This document shows positions 43,793-51,927 of a stretch of DNA of 64,000 nucleotides, one piece after another (within the stretch, counting starts at the first letter, position 1; every line of letters begins with the position of its first letter). Where the stretch lies: assembly GCA_023664865.1 (NCBI GenBank), contig JAMPEU010000002.1, forward strand, positions 1 to 64,000, given 5' to 3'. Made by a program: the position numbers and the translations under genes. The notes beneath the pieces are model-generated. The model was not told the origin of the DNA and made no database searches. It saw nothing but the letters and a program-made list of their open reading frames with translations. Origin of the DNA: Butyrivibrio sp. (lineage in GTDB: Bacteria > Bacillota > Clostridia > Lachnospirales > Lachnospiraceae).

Positions 43793-45475
43793 TTAATTCT
43801 CTATACGGAACAGGCTGTAGAATTTCTTCTTTTGGTCCATAAGTTCTTCAAACGTACCCTCTTCCGCGATTTCACCCTGAATCAGCACAAGTATTCTGTC
43901 ATACTGCCGCAGAACGTTCTCATCAAGCTTATGCGTGATAACGATAGCGGTACAGTCTGTATCATGAAGGACGCTTTCTTCAATCTGGCGCGCCGTAATA
44001 TTGTCAAGACTTGCGGTTGCTTCATCTACCAGCAGCACCGGCGATTCCTTAACAAACGCCCTTGCAATGGAAATGCGCTGCCTCTCTCCGCCTGACAGAT
44101 TCTTCCCTTCCTCTTCAAGCATACCGCCCAGACCTTGCGGAAAGCGTTCAATCACGCCATCCAGTCCCGCTCTGGTTACGATATCTTTCAGTTTCCTGTC
44201 ATCAACGTCGGTAAACATGGTAATATTTTCCCTGATGGAGTCATTGAAAATAATCACATTCTGTTGAATGTAGGAAATATTATCGTTGATAGAACGCCTG
44301 TCTGTACCGGCAGCCTCCATATTGCCATAATACAGACTTCCCTCGTAATCCGTAAAATACTTTAATAGCAGTTTAAGCAGCGTGCTCTTTCCTGAACCGC
44401 TTGGTCCCACTATCGCATACTTTTTTCCTTTTTCAAAGGTATAACTGATATCCTTAAGAACAGGCGTGCCCTCGTCATATGATACGCCGACATGCTCCAG
44501 TCTTATCGGGAATACATTCTGTATCTCTGCCAAGGACGTCTCCTCACTGCTTAAGTCAAGAATCTCCATGATTCTGCCATTTGACGCCTGCGCCGCTTTT
44601 ACTTCCGCCATCATTCTGGTAATCCGACTGATAGGACTTACCACATGATTCAATACCTGCATCGAACCAAACATCGCCCCTAACGTTATATCCCCTCTGA
44701 CTACCAGATATGCCGCCAGCACTTCGTGTACGACAAAAGTAAGCCATGAGAACCCTTCCGAGCAGGCATACGAAATCGTCTGCGCCATTCCCACCTGAAA
44801 GTAACGTTTCGCCTCTTCGCTGGTCTTTCCGTCGTACATTTTTAACGCCCGCGTTTCAGCGTTGAAGCTTTTCAGCACGCTAAACCCTTGTAAAAAGTCC
44901 TTTGCCGTATTCATGGAATTTTCCTGTGACACACTGTATGCCGTCTGCTTCTCCTGAATGCTTTTCCCCGTTATCTGCGGAACAAACAGAACCAAAACTC
45001 CGACGCCGATATCAACAACCGCCAGTATCGGGCTGTAATAGAACAGCACTGCAGCCGCCGCCAGCAGCAGGACAAACGCTATAAGTATATTCGGAATATT
45101 GTATATGTAATTCATAACACATGTCTGTACGTCATTCGTCAGAACCGACAGATAATGTGCGCTGTTGCTCTCGTTGAAGGTATTCTGCCCCAGCGACATA
45201 ATCTTCTCAAACAGCTCGTTGCGTATCTCCCGCTTGCATTTCTGCCTAAGACGCAGTCCTACCCTGCCTTCAAGATAATTATTTATCAGAATGACCGCCA
45301 CATATGCAATTCCTATACAGACCAGTACGACAACCTGGCCTTTGAGTCCGGACATCGCGGTATCCGTCACTTTCTCCACCAAAAAAGCGCCATATATATC
45401 AATGCCTACCCCGACAAGAAGAAACAGCGTCCATAGCAGTACATTCCATTTATGTTTGAAAAAATATTTTTTCAT
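43793..45475 (-). CDS. ABC exporter, fused permease-ATPase (560 aa)
   Basis: An N-terminal six-span ABC_membrane domain (~1-310, first span VLLWTLFLLVGVGIDIYGAF) is followed by an ABC ATPase with Walker A GPSGSGKST, Q-loop YIQQNVIIF, signature NLSGGERQRISIARAF, Walker B VLLVDEATASLD and switch TH in VITHKLD. Half-transporters of this type work as dimers to export lipids, peptides or drugs; the substrate is unknown. An 88-bp module also found upstream of the HTH gene at 50275 lies 50 bp upstream, so this gene may share its regulation. AGGGAGGG precedes the ATG. Confidence 0.9.
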   Translation of the reverse strand: MKKYFFKHKWNVLLWTLFLLVGVGIDIYGAFLVEKVTDTAMSGLKGQVVVLVCIGIAYVAVILINNYLEGRVGLRLRQKCKREIRNELFEKIMSLGQNTFNESNSAHYLSVLTNDVQTCVMNYIYNIPNILIAFVLLLAAAAVLFYYSPILAVVDIGVGVLVLFVPQITGKSIQEKQTAYSVSQENSMNTAKDFLQGFSVLKSFNAETRALKMYDGKTSEEAKRYFQVGMAQTISYACSEGFSWLTFVVHEVLAAYLVVRGDITLGAMFGSMQVLNHVVSPISRITRMMAEVKAAQASNGRIMEILDLSSEETSLAEIQNVFPIRLEHVGVSYDEGTPVLKDISYTFEKGKKYAIVGPSGSGKSTLLKLLLKYFTDYEGSLYYGNMEAAGTDRRSINDNISYIQQNVIIFNDSIRENITMFTDVDDRKLKDIVTRAGLDGVIERFPQGLGGMLEEEGKNLSGGERQRISIARAFVKESPVLLVDEATASLDNITARQIEESVLHDTDCTAIVITHKLDENVLRQYDRILVLIQGEIAEEGTFEELMDQKKKFYSLFRIEN

Positions 45476-45524
45476 AACGCCCTCCCTTATATTTGTATGT
45501 GTTCATTTATAAAATCTTCCTTTT

Positions 45525-45612
45525 TCGGCATGCCTTATGAGCTGATTATATAGGTTTCCCTGATAGTTGCGCCATAAACTCTGGTTTGCAATTACCGCAA
45601 TTATTGGTTGCA
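45525..45612 (-). repeat. 88-bp upstream module, copy A
   Basis: 81 of 88 positions match copy B at 50317-50404, with no gaps. Conserved blocks include TCGGCATGCCTTAT, GATTATATAGG and GATAGTTGCGCCATAAACTC. On the minus strand it contains TATAAT (45545-45550) and an inverted repeat around ATAGTTGCG, and it ends 50 bp before the ABC exporter start. It looks like a shared promoter/operator region, or a small mobile repeat. Confidence 0.8.
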
Positions 45613-45644
45613 ATGGTCAAATAACCATGCTGCGCGATAAATTT

Positions 45645-45682
45645 TAGGCATATTCTATTGTTTGAGTTTCCCCATTTTAAAT
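45645..45682 (+). repeat. Inverted-repeat partner, left of the HTH pseudogene
   Basis: Contains TAGGCATA and TTTGAGTTTCCCCATTTT; the reverse complement of 46329-46361 has the same blocks in the same order (spacing differs by ~7 nt, and a TT insertion is present). The pair brackets the broken HTH gene. Confidence 0.6.
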
Positions 45683-45750
45683 CACAACAATTGAACCTGT
45701 TTGAACACTTTAAAATAGCGGATACTTCTCAATATTACAGCCGTTTCAAC

Positions 45751-45797
45751 AAAAAATCCATACCAAAACCGGACTTATTCTTTTTCCGGTTTTGGTA
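45751..45797. terminator. Bidirectional terminator after the HTH pseudogene
   Basis: A perfect 12-bp stem TACCAAAACCGG (45761-45772) with CCGGTTTTGGTA (45786-45797), with a T tract on the plus side (to ~45808) and an A tract (45751-45756) on the other side. It terminates the broken HTH gene on the minus strand and anything on the plus strand. Confidence 0.8.
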
Positions 45798-45806
45798 CAG
45801 ATTTTT

Positions 45807-46270
45807 TTAATCCAGTATCTCTCCATAGTGCTCCTCATAATATATTTTTAAGGTTCTTATGGATGCCTCTCTTTTCATCAGCTTCATATATTGATACGCT
45901 TGTTGATACTTTCTGCGGCTGGCTTCCTTATCTCCATTCAGTCTCTCTTCTCCGAATGCTATCTGCTCCATAAATACTGATATTGCCAATCCCCGCTCAC
46001 GCCTTAAATCAAACTGTATTCCCTTTATGCAAATATCAATTGATTTCTCAATCCAATCACCTTCTTCATACATCTTACCCAAGCTTCTATTTATCGTAGC
46101 TATTTCCCTGTAATGATTCTTGTCAGCATGAAAAAATCCGGTATTCTTTTTCCCGACTCAAGCCTATTGATGATTGAATCAGAACAAATTCCCCGGCTTA
46201 GAGCCTTTGCATCTATCCCTTTTCTATTTCTTTCATACTTGATAAGTTTTCCTATTTCTTCTTTTCTCAA
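45807..46270 (-). pseudogene. Broken HTH/TPR regulator
   Basis: On the minus strand, a TTG-started frame at 46270 encodes LRKEEIGKLIKYERNRKGID and a helix-turn-helix region SRGICSDSIINRLESGKRIP, then stops after 56 residues (MLTRIITGK). A second frame (46082-45807) encodes the C-terminal TPR-like end, GDWIEKSIDICIKGIQFDLR to YYEEHYGEILD. The two halves fit one XRE-type TPR regulator of peptide-responsive style, from which ~100 or more central codons are missing. It is flanked by inverted repeats (45645-45682 and 46329-46361) and ends in a strong terminator. Confidence 0.7.
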
Positions 46271-46328
46271 CTTAGCAGTCAGCCCCCTTTAGTTGTCAGC
46301 CAATATCCATAATTGTACTATAAATTTT

Positions 46329-46361
46329 ATTTAAAAAATGGGGAAACTCAAATTATGCCTA
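46329..46361 (-). repeat. Inverted-repeat partner, right of the HTH pseudogene
   Basis: Plus-strand AAAATGGGGAAACTCAAA followed by TTATGCCTA, the complement of the left copy. It overlaps the stop codon of the 355-aa membrane-protein gene. Confidence 0.6.
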
Positions 46362-47426
46362 CACAGAAAAATCCCTGTATAAGATACTTACAGCCTTATC
46401 CGTTATCTTTCTGGCGTTCCTGCTAAAAATCCGAGAACCATAAAACGCATATGTAATCATAATCCACGGTACAAACGGCCAAAATAATTCCAAAATTACT
46501 AAATTACCACCATTATTAATTGCGTATTTAAGGGGCAAAAAGTAAGCGCTAAAAATACTGCCAAGCCACAGGCAATGGTATACTATCCATAACAGCCACG
46601 TCCATACGGTTCCATGCAGGACTATTTCTACTTCATCATTGCCAATATCTCCATTACTTATTTTCGCGTTCAATTTCCATAGAGAATTACTGCTGCACAA
46701 TATATCCAGCTCATCTATGGCTGCTTTATCCACATAAGGCATCTCGTTTTTAAGCCTTATAAAAGGATAGGAGAGTCCTAAGCCATTCATTTTCTGATAT
46801 TTATATATTCTGACACTATCGTCATATTTGTAGATCATCTGCGCAAATTTTTCCTTATTATTAAAATAAATGGATTTTCCCCATACACAGATTGAAATGT
46901 GCCTGCCATCTTCATAGCAAAACTCATATTCATATTTATTTATATGTGGACGGTAGTAACCGCGAGCACAGCCCATGTATACGGTATGCAGTTCTTTTCT
47001 GGGAATACGGTAAAATCCAATCAAAAAAGAGTCCTTCGTGCTATATACCGCCGATTTCGACGATTTCACGACTACTTCTTTCCCACTTGCCAAATCCTTC
47101 TCCATCAGCTCCAACTCTTCCTGACTTATCAGCTCCTTGACATTCAACCTTCTATATAGCAAAAAGAGGAAAATACACGCAAAAAGTAAAAATATGGTAC
47201 AGAAAATGCCGTTGCTTATAAACCTAACTCCATTCCAATCTTCAAACAAAATAACCGGCAAAATCACCAAAACCATTGTTACAGCCATGAGAATGTAACT
47301 CCATATTTCTACATGCGTTAACGCTATCGGCATTTTATACGCCTCATAAACATGCGGATATGCCTTTAAGTAATTTCCTACCAGCCTTTTTCTCATTCCG
47401 TTTTCCTGCAATCCGTTTTTCATCAT
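46359..47426 (-). CDS. Uncharacterised four-span membrane protein (355 aa)
   Basis: Two N-terminal spans (SYILMAVTMVLVILPVILF and IFCTIFLLFACIFLFLLY), a cytosolic ~170-residue domain rich in strands (TKDSFLIGFYRIPRKELHTV, EYEFCYEDGRHISICVWG, resembling a PH-like or YcxB-like sensor region), then two C-terminal spans and a basic tail (SRNARKITDKAV). No enzyme motif was seen. It is followed on the same strand by the HTH pseudogene and preceded by the Rpn-type gene (30-nt gap), with which it may be cotranscribed. Confidence 0.6.
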   Translation of the reverse strand: MMKNGLQENGMRKRLVGNYLKAYPHVYEAYKMPIALTHVEIWSYILMAVTMVLVILPVILFEDWNGVRFISNGIFCTIFLLFACIFLFLLYRRLNVKELISQEELELMEKDLASGKEVVVKSSKSAVYSTKDSFLIGFYRIPRKELHTVYMGCARGYYRPHINKYEYEFCYEDGRHISICVWGKSIYFNNKEKFAQMIYKYDDSVRIYKYQKMNGLGLSYPFIRLKNEMPYVDKAAIDELDILCSSNSLWKLNAKISNGDIGNDEVEIVLHGTVWTWLLWIVYHCLWLGSIFSAYFLPLKYAINNGGNLVILELFWPFVPWIMITYAFYGSRIFSRNARKITDKAVSILYRDFSV

Positions 47427-47456
47427 TCACTTTTCTCCATATCCGTATCTTACTTG

Positions 47457-48323
47457 TCAGCTTTCCATTCCTGCGATAAACTGCTCTATGTTTTCTGCTT
47501 TCGCAGCCATTTTCAGCCAACGGCTCAAGGTGTCAAGGTCTTTTTCACTCATAATTCTTGCTGATAATTCTTCAGAGACATCACCTAAATCTCTCAAAAG
47601 CTGTAAAACGGATATCGCTATTCCTTCTGCCTTGCCAATATCATGCACATATTCGTCCTCTGCCCTGCGGTCCCTTACTGCCTTCAAATGTTCTTCGTAC
47701 ATATAACGTAATGTTTTACCAAGACTCATTGTTTTAAGCTCCCTAATCGCTTCCATCATTCCTGCGCTTCTTGTTTTAATCATTTTAAGGTCTTCCTCAC
47801 TTTCCGCGTTAAACAGCCGTATCCAGTCGTCAACTGCTTTTGTTCCACCTAATTTTTTACCTAATTCTATGATATGTACTTCAAACAGGTCTGTCAGGTC
47901 TTTGCCGTTTTTATCACGCAGCCTGTATATTGTATGGTACTCATCACCGTCCACCAAATCAAAATCCAATATGCTGATGCTTATACATTTGTGCAGCCTG
48001 CTATAGTCCTGTCCTGCCTTTAAATCGTCGGTATACATCTTTGCCAGATAGAATAAGGTTCTTTTCGTCCAATTCTTCTGCACCCTCACCTGCATTTCAA
48101 TCCCTGCTTTGGCATCTTCTTCCAGTTTAATGTCCAGTGACAAATCCATAATCCCCTGTTTCTGCAGACGGTAGCGTTTCCATAGAAACGGAGTTGTAAG
48201 CCTTACGGATTTAATATGCTCCATACGAATGCCAAGCACGTCGCTGATAAATTGTTTCCTGACGTTTTCATGCGTAAACAGTTCCCTAAACGCATAATCA
48301 TTTTTTAAAGAAATAAAGTTCAT
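47457..48323 (-). CDS. Rpn/PD-(D/E)XK nuclease-family transposase-like protein (288 aa)
   Basis: Opens with the family hallmark SLKNDYAFRELFTHENVRKQ, followed by MDLSLDIKLEEDAKAGIEMQV, which supplies the D and ExQ of the PD-(D/E)XK core, then LFYLAKMYTDDLKAGQDYS. The C-terminal part is helical and ends with RWLKMAAKAENIEQFI. Known members (PDDEXK_2, Rpn) cut DNA and promote recombination; their natural role is unclear. The start at 48323 has GGGGG just upstream. Confidence 0.85.
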   Translation of the reverse strand: MNFISLKNDYAFRELFTHENVRKQFISDVLGIRMEHIKSVRLTTPFLWKRYRLQKQGIMDLSLDIKLEEDAKAGIEMQVRVQKNWTKRTLFYLAKMYTDDLKAGQDYSRLHKCISISILDFDLVDGDEYHTIYRLRDKNGKDLTDLFEVHIIELGKKLGGTKAVDDWIRLFNAESEEDLKMIKTRSAGMMEAIRELKTMSLGKTLRYMYEEHLKAVRDRRAEDEYVHDIGKAEGIAISVLQLLRDLGDVSEELSARIMSEKDLDTLSRWLKMAAKAENIEQFIAGMES

Positions 48324-48519
48324 GTTCCCCCTGTTCCGCAGGAGAAGAACAATGTATAGCACACTTGAAAATCTCCTGCTTTTATTATTAGTATTAATTG
48401 GAATAAAAGCATAGATTTTCTGAAAAACATAAGAATGTTCGATTTGATATAATAATCTAGAAAGTGATATGCTTTGTACTTATTTTAACATATTTATCAC
48501 TCTTGTCAACTAAATAATA

Positions 48520-49434
48520 CTATCGCTTTCTCAGTGTCACATTCCCGCTTCCTGCCTGAAGATTAATCCGACAAATTGGATTATCTCCTACTTTCGCTGT
48601 GGCTATATCTCCTTTGTTATTATAACTTAAGACTTCATCGTAATCGGTATGGATATTGCCGCTTCCTGTATGAACTTCCAGTGAAAATGAAAGCTTGTCC
48701 GGCAGTTCGAGTCGTTGATTACCGCTCCCGGTCTCAAGCGTCACATCTCCTGTTATCTCCGCTGCACTGACCTTTATATTGCCGCTTCCGGCTTCCGCCA
48801 TACATGAACCTCTAAGTTCTTCCACCGTAATGTTGCCGCTTCCCGTATGCAGCTGCGTATCTCCCTTAATATTATCTATACGAATATTTCCACTGTTGGC
48901 ATTAAAAGCAATGTCCTGCGCCGTAGTATTTTCCCAAGTTATATTGCCGCTTCCCGTATGGATATCCGCTCTTTGTATCTCGATGGCAAACTTGCCTTTT
49001 GTACGGATATTTCCCGAACCTGTCGCTAATTCCAGTTCATTAATGCCCGAAGCCGGAAGATAGATTTCAATCCTTTGATTTCCATCTCCCCAGAACAGAT
49101 TTCCTAAACTCCATTCCGATTTGCCGCCTGTTACAATCGCCTTATTTCCATCAAAATCAACTGTGGCTTTAGCGTCATTGCTGCCACTCGTTAAATACTC
49201 TTTTATTACAATCTTGTCTTCCTGCCAGACATACACTTCCAGATTTTTACTGTCATAATCCGCCTTTAAGCTGTCCGCTTGCGAAAGCGGTATTTCAATC
49301 GTATTGCGCAGCTTTGCACTCATTGGCAGCAACGCCTTTCCGTTTTTGGCATAAAAAATTGAAAAAACCGATATTATGCAGGCAACAACTATAATTCCGG
49401 CAGCGCTCGCATACACTTCATGTTTATTGCTCAT
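48520..49434 (-). CDS. DUF4097-type beta-repeat protein, membrane-anchored (304 aa)
   Basis: An N-terminal span (YASAAGIIVVACIISVFSIFY) anchors a strand-repeat domain outside the membrane. At least eight turns carry SGNI or close variants (GSGNIRTKG, GSGNITWE, SGNIRIDN, GSGNITVEEL, GSGNIKVS, GSGNQRLEL, GSGNIHTDY, GSGNVTLRK), the DUF4097 pattern. The start at 49434 has AAGGAGG nine bases upstream and overlaps the HTH gene end by 11 nt. Probably works with the HTH-membrane protein in envelope sensing; function unknown. Confidence 0.85.
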   Translation of the reverse strand: MSNKHEVYASAAGIIVVACIISVFSIFYAKNGKALLPMSAKLRNTIEIPLSQADSLKADYDSKNLEVYVWQEDKIVIKEYLTSGSNDAKATVDFDGNKAIVTGGKSEWSLGNLFWGDGNQRIEIYLPASGINELELATGSGNIRTKGKFAIEIQRADIHTGSGNITWENTTAQDIAFNANSGNIRIDNIKGDTQLHTGSGNITVEELRGSCMAEAGSGNIKVSAAEITGDVTLETGSGNQRLELPDKLSFSLEVHTGSGNIHTDYDEVLSYNNKGDIATAKVGDNPICRINLQAGSGNVTLRKR

Positions 49435-50275
49435 TATAATCGTCCTCCTTCGCCTTGTCTCTTCTCCGTCCGACAATAGAGTAAAACAGCGGAATGGTTA
49501 GAAAAACAACCCAGCCGGGATTCCATAGCGAGCCAAAGATGCCAAGACAGAGAAATACTAAAGCGGCGAACACAGGATAAGCAAAGCACCTGAGATTCTT
49601 ATGATAAATAGCTTCCACAATAGAATCCCAAATCGGGATAAGCAGAAACAGCAGCCAGCCCGGATGCCATGCGCCCCAGAATATGCCAATAACAAGATAC
49701 AAAGCTATGATTACCCAGCCCATGGGAAAACGGCTGTGGTGGCGATGTGCAAACCATTCTTTATCATATCGTTTGCCGTTCACATATACGCCAATTTTAT
49801 CTATATTAACATTGTCACCTTTTCCCGTATTATCTACCACATGGATTCCGTCCCAGCCGACATGTACCTCGCCGTCTTTATCTTTTACATGGATTCCTTT
49901 TATTAAACCTATGTGTACGTACTCCTCATTACTGTCACTGGCGTCATCATTATAATAATTCTGTCCGCTATCTGCTGCATCTCCACGCGAATAACTATTC
50001 TGCTCAGTATAAGATTCATTTACTGTCAGTTCATTTTTATCCCATTCCTCAACTTCCGGTCCGGGAATTTCATCGTCGGTTTTAAGAAGTTCGTCTATGG
50101 AAATCCCATAGAGCCTTGAGAGAAGAATCAGGTTGTCGGTATCCGGTGACGCCTCAGCCCTCTCCCATTTACTCACCGCCTGTCTGCTGATTCCGAGTTT
50201 TTCCGCTAACGCTTCCTGAGAAAAATTATTTGCCTTTCTTAAATTAACAAGTCGATTTGCAATCTCAATATTCAT
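49424..50275 (-). CDS. XRE-family regulator with C-terminal membrane spans (283 aa)
   Basis: HTH at residues ~1-65: RLVNLRKANNFSQEALAEKL, GISRQAVSKWERAEASPD, LSRLYGISIDELL. A low-complexity acidic stretch follows, then a short strand region (VKDKDGEVHVGWDGIHVVD) and three to four spans (WVIIALYLVIGIFWGAWHPG, CFAYPVFAALVFLCLGIFG, VVFLTIPLFYSIVG). A membrane-tethered regulator controlling the downstream DUF4097 gene is the likely role. The start at 50275 is set by the HTH alignment and GAAAGAGAG. Copy B of the 88-bp module lies 42 bp upstream. Confidence 0.85.
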   Translation of the reverse strand: MNIEIANRLVNLRKANNFSQEALAEKLGISRQAVSKWERAEASPDTDNLILLSRLYGISIDELLKTDDEIPGPEVEEWDKNELTVNESYTEQNSYSRGDAADSGQNYYNDDASDSNEEYVHIGLIKGIHVKDKDGEVHVGWDGIHVVDNTGKGDNVNIDKIGVYVNGKRYDKEWFAHRHHSRFPMGWVIIALYLVIGIFWGAWHPGWLLFLLIPIWDSIVEAIYHKNLRCFAYPVFAALVFLCLGIFGSLWNPGWVVFLTIPLFYSIVGRRRDKAKEDDYNEQ

Positions 50276-50316
50276 TTTATTCTCTCTTTCCGCCCACACG
50301 GGGCTGTTTTCATTTA

Positions 50317-50404
50317 TCGGCATGCCTTATAAGCCGATTATATAGGTTGCCTTGATAGTTGCGCCATAAACTCTGGTTTGAAATTGCCGCAACTATTGGT
50401 TGCA
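50317..50404 (-). repeat. 88-bp upstream module, copy B
   Basis: Homologous to 45525-45612 (81/88 identical, no gaps). On the minus strand it has TATAAT (50337-50342) but only a poor -35 at the right distance. The inverted repeat ATAGTTGCG ... CGCAACTAT spans the -35 area, which suggests dependence on an activator. It sits upstream of the HTH-membrane gene. Confidence 0.8.
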
Positions 50405-50547
50405 GCTGCGGTTTCCCACTTATTTGCCGTAACCATTCATCCTGCAGGCTGTTAGGATTTATCATAATTGACCTGAATATATTATTGCATAATCAATATC
50501 CTGCTTCAAGCCATTGAAAAAGTTATTACTCCTATACCATATATAGT

Positions 50548-50635
50548 AAATTTTAAGCATAACGCGATAAATTTTAAACATAACCCGGCAAGTTTTTCGC
50601 AAAAATATTGATATTTTTTTCTTTTATGCTATAAT
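50548..50635 (+). promoter_or_regulatory. Promoter and paired direct repeats of the DUF3048 gene
   Basis: -35 TTGATA (50608-50613), 16-nt spacer, -10 TATAAT (50630-50635). Just upstream, two 16-nt direct repeats AAATTTTAAGCATAAC (50548-50563) and AAATTTTAAACATAAC (50569-50584) are exactly 21 bp apart, two helical turns. This layout is typical of binding sites for dimeric response regulators. Confidence 0.65.
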
Positions 50636-50696
50636 TTTAAATTAGCGTTTAGATTTATTATTAAGTTAAACTCTGTCAATACTTTTAAGGAAGGCT

Positions 50697-51872
50697 ATGA
50701 TTAAAATGAAAAAGATACAAATATTCTTTGCTGCGTTATCCTGCATGCTTCTATTATCAGGCTGCGGCGAAGACAGACAAAAGGTTGAGGTTATTGAACC
50801 CATCGTTGAAATAATTGAGGAAGAACCTGAACCCATAATTGAACCGGAACCTGAGCCGGAACCGGAAGAAGAAGTAGTCGAAGAGGATATCCCTCCGGCG
50901 GAAGGCATGGTTCGCAGCCGCATCACTAATGAATGGGTTACGGAAGAAGTAAATAATACACGCCCCATCAGCGTTATGACTCCGAATACCAGCACTGCTG
51001 CACAATATGGCATTTCCAAAGCGGATGTATTGTATGAATGTAACGTTGAGGGAAGCATCACAAGGTTGATGGGCGTATATCAGGATTGGAGCAATTTTGA
51101 CAGACTCGGCAACGTAAGAAGCTGCCGTGACTACTATGTGTACTGGTCTTTTGAATGGGACGCGTTCTATATCCATTTCGGCGGACCATTCTATATTGAA
51201 GAAATTATCAATCGTCCTGATACAGAAGATATCGACGGCTTATCCAGCAGTAATTTCTGGCGTGCCAAGGATACCGGCAATTCAACTGATAACGCTTACG
51301 TTGATACGGAAGGAATTAAAAAGGATATCGAAAAACTCGGATATGATTTGAATTACCGCAGCGGATACGCCGATGAACAGCATTATGTATTTGCACCTTT
51401 TAACAGTCCGAATACATTAGAGCAGTACAGTGATTCAATCGCTGCCAACAAAATCGATATGACGCCTACTTATCCGGTTACGAGATGCTATTTCGTATAT
51501 AATGAAGAAACCGGCTTATATGACAGATATCAGCATTTGTCCAATAAATCCGACGGTCCGCATATTGATAAGGCTAACAACGAGCAGCTTGCCTTTAAGA
51601 ACATTATTATCCAAAATACTTATCATGAGGTACGCGACGCTTCGGGATATCTTGCATTCCAATGCAGTGATACCACGCGGGACGGCTGGTTCTTTACCAA
51701 CGGCAGGGGAATACATGTCAATTGGAAAAAGACATCTGACTACGGGGCGACAAGATACTATGACGATGATGGAAATGAAATCGAGTTTAATACGGGAAAG
51801 ACAATGGTATGTATCGTAGAAGACGGAGATTCTTTTATCGTAGACGACCAGAAAATCACTCCTCGGAATTAG
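50697..51872 (+). CDS. DUF3048-domain lipoprotein (YerB-like), 391 aa
   Basis: Signal peptide with lipobox LLLSGC (Cys23), then a Glu/Pro repeat linker (residues ~42-65, IEPEPEPEPEEEVV), then DUF3048: NNTRPISVMTPNTSTAAQYG, VLYECNVEGSITRLMGVYQD, RLGNVRSCRDYYVYWSFEWD, IHFGGPFYI, and at the C-terminus FTNGRGIHVNWKKTSDYG, TRYYDDDGNEIEFNTGKTMV. Outer-face lipoprotein, about the family's usual length. Start at 50697 with AAGGAAGG upstream. Monocistronic, with a strong terminator at 51896-51921. Role not established; the family is widespread in Bacillota. Confidence 0.9.
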   Translation: MIKMKKIQIFFAALSCMLLLSGCGEDRQKVEVIEPIVEIIEEEPEPIIEPEPEPEPEEEVVEEDIPPAEGMVRSRITNEWVTEEVNNTRPISVMTPNTSTAAQYGISKADVLYECNVEGSITRLMGVYQDWSNFDRLGNVRSCRDYYVYWSFEWDAFYIHFGGPFYIEEIINRPDTEDIDGLSSSNFWRAKDTGNSTDNAYVDTEGIKKDIEKLGYDLNYRSGYADEQHYVFAPFNSPNTLEQYSDSIAANKIDMTPTYPVTRCYFVYNEETGLYDRYQHLSNKSDGPHIDKANNEQLAFKNIIIQNTYHEVRDASGYLAFQCSDTTRDGWFFTNGRGIHVNWKKTSDYGATRYYDDDGNEIEFNTGKTMVCIVEDGDSFIVDDQKITPRN

Positions 51873-51895
51873 GATTATTATCGGTATAATAAACT

Positions 51896-51921
51896 GCCCC
51901 GCGGATTGCCGCGGGGCTTTT
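51896..51921 (+). terminator. Terminator between convergent DUF3048 and GH51 genes
   Basis: Perfect 9-bp GC-rich stem GCCCCGCGG (51896-51904) and CCGCGGGGC (51909-51917), followed by TTTT. It serves the DUF3048 gene and perhaps the converging sugar operon. Confidence 0.85.
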
Positions 51922-51927
51922 CATGTA

